64,000 bases of DNA from [Pantoea] beijingensis. GTDB taxonomy: Bacteria > Pseudomonadota > Gammaproteobacteria > Enterobacterales > Enterobacteriaceae. How positions within the stretch are numbered: the stretch's first letter is position 1; each line of letters opens with the position of its first letter. The position numbers were made by a program, and so were the translations under genes. The notes below the pieces were generated by a model that worked only from the letters and a program-made list of their open reading frames with translations, was not told where the DNA came from and did not search any database. Of the stretch, positions 28,982 to 39,182 are shown in pieces. Location of the stretch: the NCBI RefSeq assembly GCF_022647505.1, contig NZ_CP071409.1, positions 2,852,001 through 2,916,000 on the forward strand, in the 5' to 3' direction.

Positions 28982-30184
28982 ATGGCAAGCGATCAGACAA
29001 TTCCTTCAGCAAAAGTAGCACCGCCGCGCACCGCCTTCCGGATACTCGGCGCCATCAGCCTCGCACATTTATTAAATGATATGATTCAATCGCTTATCCT
29101 GGCGATTTATCCGCTATTGCGTGCAGAGTTTTCACTCAGCTTTGTACAAATAGGCCTGATCACACTGACTTTTCAAATCACTGCCTCTCTACTACAACCG
29201 GTGATTGGGTCTTATACCGATAAGCACCCTCAGCCCTGGTCCTTGCCCATTGGGATGGGATTTACGCTAACTGGCTTGGTGCTACTCGCCCTGGCGAACA
29301 ATTTCCCTCTTATTTTACTGGCTGCAGCACTGGTTGGTACCGGCTCCTCCGTTTTTCATCCGGAATCATCGCGCGTTGCCCGGATGGCATCGGGTGGGCG
29401 CCATGGGCTGGCACAATCACTGTTCCAGGTTGGCGGTAATCTCGGTAGTTCACTGGGGCCGCTCCTGGCGGCGTTAATTATTGCTCCGTATGGAAAAGGT
29501 AATGTTGCCTGGTTTACGCTGGCTGCGCTGCTTGCCATTGTTGTTCTGTTACAGATCAGCCGCTGGTATCAGAACCAGCATCGCGTAGCAAAAAGTAGCG
29601 TCCCCCTTCCCCTGACAAGCCCACTGCCCCGCCGCCGGGTCGTGCTGGCGATCGCCATTCTGCTGATGCTGATTTTTTCCAAATACTTTTATCTCGCCAG
29701 TCTCAGCAGCTATTACACTTTCTATCTGATTCATAAATTTGGCCTGTCGGTACAAAATGCCCAGTTTCATCTGTTTGCATTTTTGTTTGCCGTCGCTGCG
29801 GGGACCATCATCGGCGGCCCACTTGGCGATAAAATTGGCCGTAAGTATGTGATTTGGGGCTCGATACTTGGTGTGGCGCCTTTTACCCTTTTGCTGCCAC
29901 ACGCTTCGCTGGCCTGGACCGGCGTACTAAGCGTTATCATTGGTCTGATTCTGGCCTCCGCTTTTTCCGCCATTCTTGTTTATGCGCAAGAGCTGTTACC
30001 TGGCCGCATTGGCATGGTTTCCGGATTATTTTTTGGCTTTGCCTTTGGCATGGGAGGATTGGGCGCCGCAGTGTTGGGATGGGTAGCCGATCGCACCAGT
30101 ATTGATTTGGTTTATCAAATCTGCGCTTATCTGCCACTTCTGGGCATATTAACTGCTTTCTTACCGGATAACCGGTCAAAATAG
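28982..30184 (+). CDS. fsr: Fosmidomycin resistance protein, MFS exporter
   Basis: The 400-residue protein has twelve predicted membrane helices in two halves with a basic central loop (about 195-215, QNQHRVAKSS). MFS motif A appears as GDKIGRKYV in the second half. N-terminal SLAHLLNDMIQSLI is characteristic of Fsr. Overproduced Fsr exports fosmidomycin and other compounds in E. coli. It holds the E. coli position after ushA. Confidence 0.93.
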   Translation: MASDQTIPSAKVAPPRTAFRILGAISLAHLLNDMIQSLILAIYPLLRAEFSLSFVQIGLITLTFQITASLLQPVIGSYTDKHPQPWSLPIGMGFTLTGLVLLALANNFPLILLAAALVGTGSSVFHPESSRVARMASGGRHGLAQSLFQVGGNLGSSLGPLLAALIIAPYGKGNVAWFTLAALLAIVVLLQISRWYQNQHRVAKSSVPLPLTSPLPRRRVVLAIAILLMLIFSKYFYLASLSSYYTFYLIHKFGLSVQNAQFHLFAFLFAVAAGTIIGGPLGDKIGRKYVIWGSILGVAPFTLLLPHASLAWTGVLSVIIGLILASAFSAILVYAQELLPGRIGMVSGLFFGFAFGMGGLGAAVLGWVADRTSIDLVYQICAYLPLLGILTAFLPDNRSK

Positions 30185-30402
30185 AGTGGTTCTGCGGTGA
30201 ATAGTTGTTAGTTTCCCCGTATGCTATACGGATATATTCAAGCCAGAAACACGATGAGTGGGTAAAATCCTGCTCATCAGCCATTTTTAGTGCCTTTTCA
30301 TCTTTTTTTAGAGTTAACTCAATTATTGACAAGCGTTGAACTGAAATATGCCATAAACTTAAAAATTACAACCAGACACATTTGCATACACAAGGAGAAG
30401 GC

Positions 30403-32094
30403 ATGCACCACACAACACCGCTTATCACGACCATCGTCGGAGGCCTCGTGCTCGCCTTCCTCCTTGGTATGCTGGCTAATCGCCTGCGCATCTCCCCTTT
30501 AGTCGGCTATCTGCTGGCTGGTGTACTCGCCGGACCTTTTACGCCCGGGTTTGTTGCAGATACTAATCTGGCGCCGGAGCTTGCTGAGCTCGGAGTCATT
30601 CTGCTGATGTTTGGTGTTGGCTTACATTTTTCTCTGAAAGATCTGATGTCGGTAAAGTCCATTGCCATTCCCGGCGCTATCGCTCAAATCGCCGTTGCGA
30701 CATTGTTGGGTATGGCACTCTCCTGGGGCATGGGCTGGTCAATGATGACCGGCTTTGTATTTGGCCTCTGCCTTTCAACCGCCAGTACCGTGGTGCTACT
30801 GCGTGCGTTGGAAGAGCGGCAGCTGATTGATAGCCAGCGTGGGCAAATCGCGATCGGCTGGCTGATTGTTGAAGATTTAGTGATGGTGCTGACGCTGGTG
30901 CTGCTGCCCGCGATTGCAGGTATGTTTGAACAAGGGAATGCCAGCTTCTCATTAATCGCGTGGGATTTGCTGCTGACCATCGGTAAAGTCGTTGCCTTTA
31001 TGGTGCTGATGATGGTGGTAGGCCGCCGCGTCGTTCCCTGGATTTTAGCCAAAAGCGCAGCGACGGGTTCACGTGAGTTATTTACACTGGCCGTACTGGC
31101 CCTGGCGCTGGGGATCGCACTGGGCGCCGTTGAGTTCTTCGATGTCTCTTTTGCGCTCGGCGCCTTCTTCGCCGGCATGGTGCTAAACGAATCAGAGCTA
31201 AGTCATCGAGCCGCTCATGATACCTTGCCACTCCGCGACGCTTTCGCCGTGCTGTTCTTTGTTTCCGTTGGTATGCTGTTTGATCCTAAAATTCTGGTAC
31301 AGGAACCGCTGGCGGTGCTGGGCGCGTTAGCGATTATCGTGCTGGGCAAATCGATCGCCGCTTACCTGCTGGTTACCCTGTTCGGCCATTCACGACGCAC
31401 CGCCCTGACTATTTCGGCCAGCCTGGCGCAGATCGGTGAGTTCGCCTTCATTCTGGCAGGACTCGGTATCTCACTGGGGGTGCTGTCAGAAGAGGGGCGC
31501 AATCTGGTGCTTGCTTCCGCCATCCTTTCAATCATGCTCAATCCAATTCTATTTACCGTGCTTGAGCGCTATCTGGAAAAAACGGAAACTATCGAAGAAC
31601 AGACAATGGAAGAGGCGATCGAGGAAGAAAAACAGATCCCGGTCGATATCTGCAATCATGCAGTCCTGGTAGGATATGGCCGCGTTGGTAGCCTGCTGGG
31701 GGCACAGTTGATCGAGGCTGGCGTACCCATCGTGGTGGTGGAAAATTCGCGACCACGCGTCGAGGCCCTGCGTGAACAGGGGATTAAAGCGGTTCTGGGT
31801 AACGCCGCCCGTGCGGATACGATGGATTTGGCACGTCTGGACTGTGCCCGCTGGCTGCTGCTGACCATCCCCAACGGATATGAAGCGGGTGAGATCGTCA
31901 CCGCAGCGCGGGAAAAGCGCCCAAATATCGAAATTATTGCGCGAGCGCATTACGATGATGAAGTCGATTACATTATGGAGCGTGGTGCCAACCGTGTTGT
32001 GATGGGCGAACGTGAAATCGCTACCAGCATGCTAAACATGTTGAAGCTGGAGCTGGAGAACGAGTTACAACAACCAGCCCAGTGCCCTATTTGA
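30403..32094 (+). CDS. ybaL: Monovalent cation:proton antiporter with TrkA-N domain (YbaL/KefB type)
   Basis: From the ATG at 30403 (MHHTTPLITT, behind GGAGAAGG) the protein has 563 residues. An N-terminal CPA2 antiporter domain with about 12 helices is followed by a glutamate-rich linker (EKTETIEEQTMEEAIEEEK). A cytosolic NAD-binding RCK/TrkA-N domain begins at VLVGYGRVGSLLG. Kef-type proteins couple K+ efflux to H+ entry; the exact role of YbaL is not settled. No regulatory subunit gene is adjacent. Confidence 0.93.
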   Translation: MHHTTPLITTIVGGLVLAFLLGMLANRLRISPLVGYLLAGVLAGPFTPGFVADTNLAPELAELGVILLMFGVGLHFSLKDLMSVKSIAIPGAIAQIAVATLLGMALSWGMGWSMMTGFVFGLCLSTASTVVLLRALEERQLIDSQRGQIAIGWLIVEDLVMVLTLVLLPAIAGMFEQGNASFSLIAWDLLLTIGKVVAFMVLMMVVGRRVVPWILAKSAATGSRELFTLAVLALALGIALGAVEFFDVSFALGAFFAGMVLNESELSHRAAHDTLPLRDAFAVLFFVSVGMLFDPKILVQEPLAVLGALAIIVLGKSIAAYLLVTLFGHSRRTALTISASLAQIGEFAFILAGLGISLGVLSEEGRNLVLASAILSIMLNPILFTVLERYLEKTETIEEQTMEEAIEEEKQIPVDICNHAVLVGYGRVGSLLGAQLIEAGVPIVVVENSRPRVEALREQGIKAVLGNAARADTMDLARLDCARWLLLTIPNGYEAGEIVTAAREKRPNIEIIARAHYDDEVDYIMERGANRVVMGEREIATSMLNMLKLELENELQQPAQCPI

Positions 32095-32167
32095 CCCTCG
32101 TAGCGGATGACAAAGGTAAGCGTAATTACCCTGTCATCTGATTCATTGTGCTGAAGGCATAACATAT

Positions 32168-32200
32168 GCCAGCCCGTTTCATCCCGGAACGCGCTGGCTA
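32168..32200. terminator. Imperfect hairpin between convergent ybaL and gsk
   Basis: GCCAGC with CCG extension near 32170 pairs with CGCGCTGGC near 32199, followed on the plus strand by TATATTTTCTT. It lies between two gene ends and probably terminates ybaL transcripts. Confidence 0.5.
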
Positions 32201-32207
32201 TATTTTC

Positions 32208-33512
32208 TTAGCGTTCCCAGTAAGCCTCTTCAAGGCTGTCTTCTCGCTCAGGCAGACCACGCGTTAAGCGAGGTGAATGCTGATTTAATACCTGGTAACT
32301 CACACGATTTGCATACTTACATACCTGCGCCAGTGAAGAGTAGGTCAGGTAGCTGCGCCCGTGTTTACTGGAGTTAGGAACATTCACGCGATGGTAATTA
32401 TTCGCCGTGATATCGTGTAGCAGCGCCGCCAGAGCAACGTCCCCCGCCCCATTGGTGTTCATAATTTTCTCCGGCCCGCCCATATACGGCGCAATATGAG
32501 AGAAAATGCGCAGCGCTTGCAGGCAGTCCTGATGGCGCATGGCACGACTAAACTCGAACTGATTAAACTCAGGAATGGCACCCGGTAACAGAGGATGGTT
32601 GGTTGTTCGTTTGCCCGCTTCCTCAGTGAAGCCCGCCATGTAGAGGCCATTAGGGCCGGCGGTGCACAGTACCAGGTCAACCCAGTCCAATGCTTTATTC
32701 GCAGCCTGTAACGGATCGCTATACCCCGTGAGCTCTAACGCTTCATCTTCATTCATCGCAACAATTGAAACGTGATCGCGCAGGAAATCGCGCCAGAACT
32801 CGGGATTATCGGCAATAACATATTTCGTACCCAACGTCAGCACTACCGGTACATCATGCTTTTTCGCATATTCGATAGCCTTCATGGTCGCTTGCGGCAT
32901 GGGCTCACCGGGCTTACAACGCACCAGATAAGAGGTTAGAACCAACGCTGAGGCGCCAGCAATAACCTCTTCGGGAATACTTTCTGCATGAAGCTGATTC
33001 ATCATCCCCGGGCTAATTGCAAAGGTGCGCTCGCCATTATCACCGATTAGCGTGAAACAGCGACCAATTGCGCCGTCGACGCCCTGCAGGTAGTTCAAAT
33101 CGGTGCGGCTTGAGGTGTTACAAAGATAGCGATAGGCATAACCACCAATCTGTACGTTATTGCACATGACCCCCAGTAACACCGAGCGATCGTCCGCCAG
33201 TACGGAGTAATTGTGCATGGTGTTACCAATCGTGCCACCCGCAAATTGGTGGCTGATCAAACCTTCACGCATTAACTCATCGTAAAGCGCTTCAGCAACA
33301 TCATCTTCGATAACCAGCGAATGCCCGACGCTCAATCCGTAGCGCGTCACAAAATCTTCATCAACTCTGGCCTCAATATCCACCAGCGTCTGATCGATGC
33401 CGACCACCCAACTGGTGCCGGTTTCATTTTCGGGTTGGGTCTGTTGGAGCAGAGGATCGCGTGCGCTAACGGGGAAGTAATGTTTGGATTTGCGTTTGCC
33501 AGGGAATTTCAT
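32208..33512 (-). CDS. gsk: Inosine-guanosine kinase
   Basis: Gsk (434 residues from the ATG at 33512, MKFPGKRKSKHYF as in E. coli) phosphorylates guanosine and inosine for purine salvage. It is a PfkB-family kinase. Visible blocks are the substrate-binding AGGTIGNTMHNYSVLADD and the catalytic loop NTNGAGD near residue 347, in which Asp is the base. The next residue is Val where E. coli has Gly, a position that tolerates change in the family. It lies 59 bp downstream of hemH. Confidence 0.95.
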   Translation of the reverse strand: MKFPGKRKSKHYFPVSARDPLLQQTQPENETGTSWVVGIDQTLVDIEARVDEDFVTRYGLSVGHSLVIEDDVAEALYDELMREGLISHQFAGGTIGNTMHNYSVLADDRSVLLGVMCNNVQIGGYAYRYLCNTSSRTDLNYLQGVDGAIGRCFTLIGDNGERTFAISPGMMNQLHAESIPEEVIAGASALVLTSYLVRCKPGEPMPQATMKAIEYAKKHDVPVVLTLGTKYVIADNPEFWRDFLRDHVSIVAMNEDEALELTGYSDPLQAANKALDWVDLVLCTAGPNGLYMAGFTEEAGKRTTNHPLLPGAIPEFNQFEFSRAMRHQDCLQALRIFSHIAPYMGGPEKIMNTNGAGDVALAALLHDITANNYHRVNVPNSSKHGRSYLTYSSLAQVCKYANRVSYQVLNQHSPRLTRGLPEREDSLEEAYWER

Positions 33513-33571
33513 GATCGATGACTTCAGATGGGTTGTGACCGTGAATAATACCATATTCACGGTCAATGCGA

Positions 33572-34531
33572 TTAGCGATAGCGATTCACCAGCTCGACCA
33601 TCATCTCGATATGTTCCACGTCCGCATTCAGGGCAGGAATATACTCAAATTTGCTACCGCCCGCATGCATAAAAAACTCGCGGTTCTGTTCACTAATCTC
33701 CTCGAGCGTCTCCAGGCAATCTGCGGAAAATCCCGGACTCATAATGTGAATATGCTTCACGCCTGTGCCCGGTAAACTGCGCATCGTTTCATCAGTATAT
33801 GGCGTCAACCAGGGCTCGCGTCCAAAACGCGACTGAAACGTTAGCATTACTTCATTTTCGCTCAAACCAAGCGCTTCTGTGAGCGCTTTTGTCGTATCCC
33901 GACAGCGCTGGGGATAATCGTCCCCTTCATCGGCAAAACGTTGTGGGATACCGTGGTAAGACATCACCAGCAAATCGGGTTTGCCGTGTTGGGCAAAAGA
34001 ACGCTCAACGGAGGCCTTTAACGCCGCAATATACGCCGGGTGCTCTGCATAATCACGAATGAAATTTACATCAGGCAACGAGCGATAACCGGAAAAAACC
34101 TCGGTCAAACCATTCCATACTGCCGCCACGGTTGAACAGGAAAACTGCGGATACAGCGGCAATACAATTAACCGTGTCACGCCCTGCTCCAGCAGGCTAT
34201 CTACGGCACTTTTCAGACTGGGATTGCCATAGCTCATTCCCAGGGCAACAGGGATATCCAGCCTCGCCGCAAGCGCCTGATGCTGACGTTTACTGTAAAC
34301 AAGCAGCGGCGATCCCTCTTCCATCCATACCGAAGCATAGAGCTTAGCAACGCGCGGCGAACGAATCGGCAGGATCGCACCATTGAGGATTGGCCACCAC
34401 AGCCAGCGCGGTGTATCAACCACCCGTGGATCGCTAAGAAACTGCTTTAAGTAACGTTTTACCGCCGACGATGTCGGCGCGTCGGGCGTACCTAAATTGA
34501 CCAGCAAAACGCCGGGTTTATCTTGCCTCAT
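33572..34531 (-). CDS. hemH: Ferrochelatase
   Basis: HemH (319 residues) inserts Fe(II) into protoporphyrin IX, the last step of haem synthesis, at the inner face of the membrane. The N-terminus [14 protein letters not shown] and the active-site block [18 protein letters not shown] are conserved, as is the C-terminal [13 protein letters not shown]. It follows adk in the same direction with an intervening terminator. Confidence 0.96.
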   Translation of the reverse strand: MRQDKPGVLLVNLGTPDAPTSSAVKRYLKQFLSDPRVVDTPRWLWWPILNGAILPIRSPRVAKLYASVWMEEGSPLLVYSKRQHQALAARLDIPVALGMSYGNPSLKSAVDSLLEQGVTRLIVLPLYPQFSCSTVAAVWNGLTEVFSGYRSLPDVNFIRDYAEHPAYIAALKASVERSFAQHGKPDLLVMSYHGIPQRFADEGDDYPQRCRDTTKALTEALGLSENEVMLTFQSRFGREPWLTPYTDETMRSLPGTGVKHIHIMSPGFSADCLETLEEISEQNREFFMHAGGSKFEYIPALNADVEHIEMMVELVNRYR

Positions 34532-34718
34532 TGTTATTCCTTTTACTGGTCGTTACGTGGCTGACATTATTATCGCCGTAGTGTTTCTGCTTAGCCGCTG
34601 GTGAGTATATTTCGCTGCCTGTTACGCAGCGTGAAACCTGCCAGATTATTGGCTTCCATGTGTGATAATTCAGGTTTGTAGTGTAGCGGAAATGATAAGA
34701 GCAGAAACCGATTGCTGC

Positions 34719-34742
34719 AAAAGGACCAGCAAATGCTGGTCC
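34719..34742 (-). terminator. Terminator after adk
   Basis: On the minus strand GGACCAGC (34742-34735), loop ATTT, GCTGGTCC (34730-34723), then TTTT. It lies immediately after the adk stop. Confidence 0.8.
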
Positions 34743-34751
34743 CTTCGATCA

Positions 34752-35772
<1,021 letters not shown>

Positions 35773-36161
35773 GGTGTAAGGGTCACGCAGCCGGTCATTC
35801 ACTGCTCTGCGGACTGGCGCAACCCAAAAGCTGTGGCCGCGTTTATTTAACCAACGCAAATCCTCTCGACGTTGCTCGCGTTGATACCAATTTCCTTTCT
35901 CATCCTGACGATATGAAAGCGGCACTTGAAAATTATCTCCGCAATTCTGCCGGCACGTTCAAACACCAAACCTGTACTGCCAAAATGGAGCGTGATGAGA
36001 TGTCCGTCGTCGACAATACGCTCAGTGTTTAGGGTATCGAAAATTTGCGCATCGCCGACGGTTCCATTATGCCGCGCGTGACCACCGCAAATACGATGGA
36101 TCCCTCCGTCATCATTGGCGAACGCGCTTCACAAATTTTGAGGGCGAAACACGCATTTTAG
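35773..36161 (+). pseudogene. Decayed C-terminal fragment of a GMC-family oxidoreductase
   Basis: The plus frame reads GLAQPKSCGRVYLTNANPLD, then ARVDTNFLSHPDDMKAAL, then NSAGTFKHQTCTAKM. After an in-frame TAG at 36030-36032 it continues GIENLRIADGSIMPRVTT and VIIGERASQIL, up to a second TAG at 36159-36161. This is the flavin/active-site end of choline dehydrogenase-like GMC enzymes, including the HQTCTAKM histidine motif. About 50 residues normally found between SHPDD-KA and NSAGT are missing and the N-terminal FAD domain is gone. Deletion plus nonsense mutation mark it as a relic; the start is approximate. Confidence 0.8.
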
Positions 36162-36178
36162 GTGTGCATCCCCTAAAG

Positions 36179-36212
36179 CAAAACGGGTGGCAATAAGCCA
36201 CCCGTTTTTTTA
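36179..36212. terminator. Bidirectional terminator downstream of htpG
   Basis: AACGGGTGGC pairs with GCCACCCGTT around a short A-rich loop. Seven T follow on the plus strand and TTTT on the minus strand. It ends htpG transcription. Confidence 0.8.
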
Positions 36213-36221
36213 CTGGGAAGG

Positions 36222-38096
36222 TTATCCCAGCAATAATTGGTTCATACGACGGATAAACTGGTTTGGATCTTCGAGCGTGCCGCGTTCAGCGAACAGCGCC
36301 TGCTCCAGTAACAGCTCGATCCACTCGGCAAAGCGCGTATCGTCCTGAGTATCCGCCGCACGCTTCACTAACGCGTGGTCGGGATTGATCTCGAACAGAT
36401 ATTTCACCTCCGGCACATCCTGTCCTGCCGCAGCAAACAGTTTCGCCATTTGCGTACTCATTTCATTCGCTTCAGTGGTCACGATGGCCGGCGTGTCGGT
36501 TAAGCGATGCGTCAGGCGAACCTCTTTGACTCGCTCACCCAGCAGGGTTTTCACACGATCAACAAAAGGCTCCAGCGCTTTTTCCGCTTCTTTCTGCTCT
36601 TCGCTCTCTTCATCAGCCAGTTTGCTGAGCGACTCATCGGCTTTGCTGACGGACTGGAATGGTTTACCGTCAAATTCAGTGAGGTAGCTCATCATCCATT
36701 CATCAATACGGTCAGAAAGCAGCAGTACCTCGATGCCTTTCTTGCGGAACAGTTCCAGGTGCGGACTGCTTTTCGCGGCGGCATAGCTGTCGGCGGTGAT
36801 GTAATAGATCTTCTCCTGCCCTTCAACCATGCGGCTAACGTAATCTTCCAGCGAAACCGTCTGTGCAGATCCTTCGCTGCTGGTGGACGCAAAACGCAAC
36901 AACTTAGCAATGGTTTCAACGTTGCCGCTGTCTTCAGCTGGCCCCTCTTTCAACACCAGACCGAACTGCTGCCAGAACTGCTGGTAGTTCGCTTCATCAT
37001 CCTTCGCGACTTTCTCCAGCATTTGCAGTACGCGCTTCGTCAACGCGCTACGCAGATTTTGCGTAATACGGCTGTCCTGCAGGATTTCACGCGAGACGTT
37101 GAGCGGCAGATCGTTAGAATCAATCAAACCACGCACAAAGCGCATATAATTCGGCATAAACTGCTCGGCGTCATCCATGATGAACACGCGCTGAACATAG
37201 AGTTTCAGGCCATGCTTGTGGTCACGGTTCCACATATCCCACGGTGCCTGCGTCGGGATATACAGCAAGCTGGTGTATTCCTGCTTACCTTCTACACGAT
37301 TGTGGCTCCACGACAGCGGATCGGTAAAATCATGGGCAATATGCTTATAGAACTCTTTATACTCGTCGTCGCTAATATCAGACTTATTACGCGTCCACAG
37401 CGCCTGCGCCTTATTAATTTTTTCCCAGCTGGTGGTGTCGTCCTCTTCATTATGGGACTCAATCTCTACCGGCAGCGCAATATGGTCAGAGTATTTGCTG
37501 ATAATGCCGCGCACGCGCCAGGCATCCAGAAACTCATCTTCACCTTCCCGCAGATGCAAGGTGATTTCAGTCCCTCGGTCAGCTTTGCTGATATCAGCAA
37601 TGGTATATTCACCTTCACCTGCTGACTCCCAGAACACCCCTTCATCGGCCGTTGCGCCTGCCGCACGGGTACGCACTGAGACTTTATCGGCCACGATAAA
37701 TGCGGAATAGAAACCTACGCCAAACTGACCGATCAGTTGGCTATCTTTTGCCTGATCTGAGCCCAGCGATTCAAGAAATGATTTAGTACCCGATTTAGCG
37801 ATGGTCCCTAAGTTTTCAATGACCTCTTCACGGCGCATACCGATGCCGTTATCGCTTAACGTCAGAGTACGTTGTTCCTTATCCACGGAGACACGCACGC
37901 GTAACTCGCCATCACCTTCATATAATTCAGGTGAAGAGAGTGCACGGAAACGCAGTTTATCAGCCGCATCAGAAGCATTGGAGATCAATTCACGCAGGAA
38001 GATCTCTTTGTTTGAATAGAGGGAATGGATCATCAGGTGCAGAAGTTGTTTCACTTCAGACTGGAAGCCACGCGTCTCTTGTCCTTTCATGGTCAT
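36222..38096 (-). CDS. htpG: Hsp90-family chaperone HtpG
   Basis: HtpG (624 residues from ATG 38096, with GAGG 5 nt upstream; the ATG at 38090 gives MKGQETRGF as in E. coli and is an alternative) is the cytosolic ATP-dependent Hsp90. N-terminal GHKL ATPase motifs are [16 protein letters not shown], and [11 protein letters not shown] with [11 protein letters not shown]. The middle domain carries NVSREILQ, and the C-terminal dimerisation region ends [10 protein letters not shown] consensus heat-shock promoter lies just upstream. Confidence 0.96.
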   Translation of the reverse strand: MTMKGQETRGFQSEVKQLLHLMIHSLYSNKEIFLRELISNASDAADKLRFRALSSPELYEGDGELRVRVSVDKEQRTLTLSDNGIGMRREEVIENLGTIAKSGTKSFLESLGSDQAKDSQLIGQFGVGFYSAFIVADKVSVRTRAAGATADEGVFWESAGEGEYTIADISKADRGTEITLHLREGEDEFLDAWRVRGIISKYSDHIALPVEIESHNEEDDTTSWEKINKAQALWTRNKSDISDDEYKEFYKHIAHDFTDPLSWSHNRVEGKQEYTSLLYIPTQAPWDMWNRDHKHGLKLYVQRVFIMDDAEQFMPNYMRFVRGLIDSNDLPLNVSREILQDSRITQNLRSALTKRVLQMLEKVAKDDEANYQQFWQQFGLVLKEGPAEDSGNVETIAKLLRFASTSSEGSAQTVSLEDYVSRMVEGQEKIYYITADSYAAAKSSPHLELFRKKGIEVLLLSDRIDEWMMSYLTEFDGKPFQSVSKADESLSKLADEESEEQKEAEKALEPFVDRVKTLLGERVKEVRLTHRLTDTPAIVTTEANEMSTQMAKLFAAAGQDVPEVKYLFEINPDHALVKRAADTQDDTRFAEWIELLLEQALFAERGTLEDPNQFIRRMNQLLLG

Positions 38097-38137
38097 TGAT
38101 ACCTCAACTAAAGCAGGTTTATCGAACGTTGAGGAGG

Positions 38138-38165
38138 AGATGGGGATAGAATTGTCGTTTTCAAG
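38138..38165 (-). promoter_or_regulatory. Sigma-32 heat-shock promoter of htpG
   Basis: On the minus strand CTTGAAA (38165-38159) and CCCCATCT (38145-38138) are separated by 13 bp, a full match to the RpoH consensus. Heat-shock control of htpG is therefore expected. Confidence 0.9.
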
Positions 38166-38167
38166 CT

Positions 38168-38185
38168 GGCACGGCGAACCGTGCC
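38168..38185 (-). terminator. UUCG-capped hairpin after recR
   Basis: On the minus strand GGCACGG, loop TTCG, CCGTGCC. The UUCG tetraloop makes a very stable stem, but only a short A/T tail follows. It sits directly between the recR stop and the htpG -35 box. Confidence 0.55.
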
Positions 38186-38194
38186 ATCAAATGG

Positions 38195-38800
38195 TCAGAA
38201 TTTAATCTTTTGCCGACCGGCAAGCGAGTGAGATAACGTAGTGCCATCGACCATTTCCAGTTCACCGCCCATCGGAACACCATGAGCGATACGACTGGCA
38301 TCCACGCCGTATTGTCCACACAGCTCGGCAATATAATTGGCGGTCGCCTCACCTTCTACCGTAGGGTTGGTTGCCAGGATCACTTCCTGAATAGTTTCAG
38401 TTTCCAGCCGCTGTTCAAGGCGATCAAGACCAATGTCCTGCGGGCCGATACCATCAAGTGGCGAAAGATGGCCCATTAGCACAAAGTAGCGACCAGCAAA
38501 CTGCCCGGTCTGTTCAATCGCATGAATATCAGCTGGACTTTCCACTACGCAAATCTGCCCATTTTGCTGACGCCGCGGATTGGCGCAGATGGTACACATT
38601 TCCTGCTCAGTGAAGGTACGGCAATGCGTACAGTGCCCAATCTCTGACATCGCGCGTGTTAGTGCCTGCGCCAGGCGCATTCCACCACTGCGATCGCGTT
38701 GTAATAACTGAAATGCCATGCGTTGCGCTGATTTAGGCCCAACGCCAGGTAAACAACGCAGCGACTCCATCAACGCTTCCAGAAGCGGGCTGGTTTGCAT
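38195..38800 (-). CDS. recR: Recombination mediator RecR
   Basis: RecR (201 residues) works with RecF and RecO to load RecA on gapped DNA. It has an N-terminal helix-hairpin-helix ([17 protein letters not shown]), a four-cysteine zinc finger ([16 protein letters not shown]) and a TOPRIM domain starting [14 protein letters not shown]. Its ATG overlaps the ybaB stop (TGATG). The dnaX-ybaB-recR order is standard. Confidence 0.97.
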   Translation of the reverse strand: MQTSPLLEALMESLRCLPGVGPKSAQRMAFQLLQRDRSGGMRLAQALTRAMSEIGHCTHCRTFTEQEMCTICANPRRQQNGQICVVESPADIHAIEQTGQFAGRYFVLMGHLSPLDGIGPQDIGLDRLEQRLETETIQEVILATNPTVEGEATANYIAELCGQYGVDASRIAHGVPMGGELEMVDGTTLSHSLAGRQKIKF

Positions 38801-39129
38801 CAGAATGGCATCTTGAAGCCCGGTGGTAATTGCATACCACTGGAAACTGCTGCCATTTTTTCTTTCTGTGCTTCGCCGATACGGCGTGCAGCATCGTTAA
38901 AGGCTGCAGCGACCAGATCTTCAAGCATATCTTTATCATCTTCCAACAGACTGGGATCAACCTCAACGCGACGGCAGTTATGCGCGCCATTGATGGTAAC
39001 TTTAACCAGACCAGCGCCAGATTCACCGGTCACTTCCATGGCGGCAATCTCTTCCTGCACCTGTGCCATTTTGTCCTGCATTTGCTGGGCCTGTTTCATC
39101 AGGTTGCCAATACCGCCTTTACCAAACAT
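38800..39129 (-). CDS. ybaB: Nucleoid-associated protein YbaB/EbfC
   Basis: The 109-residue protein (start at 39129, [15 protein letters not shown]) is a DNA-binding dimer. N-terminal amphipathic helix [21 protein letters not shown], then a beta region with [16 protein letters not shown]. It lies 53 nt after dnaX and overlaps recR by one base. Confidence 0.96.
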   Translation of the reverse strand: MFGKGGIGNLMKQAQQMQDKMAQVQEEIAAMEVTGESGAGLVKVTINGAHNCRRVEVDPSLLEDDKDMLEDLVAAAFNDAARRIGEAQKEKMAAVSSGMQLPPGFKMPF

Positions 39130-39182
39130 AGTTTTCTCTCTCTGCTCTGGCCGCGTAACCGTAAGTATGGCTATGCGGCGAT

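Noticed and set aside
32440..32480. Val after the catalytic Asp in the Gsk GAGD motif as a sign of inactivation
   Set aside because: The catalytic Asp and Gly residues are intact, and the following position varies within the PfkB family.
36507..37625. 372-codon plus-strand open frame antisense to htpG
   Set aside because: It lies wholly inside the conserved htpG gene, has no family features and is a shadow of the htpG codon pattern.
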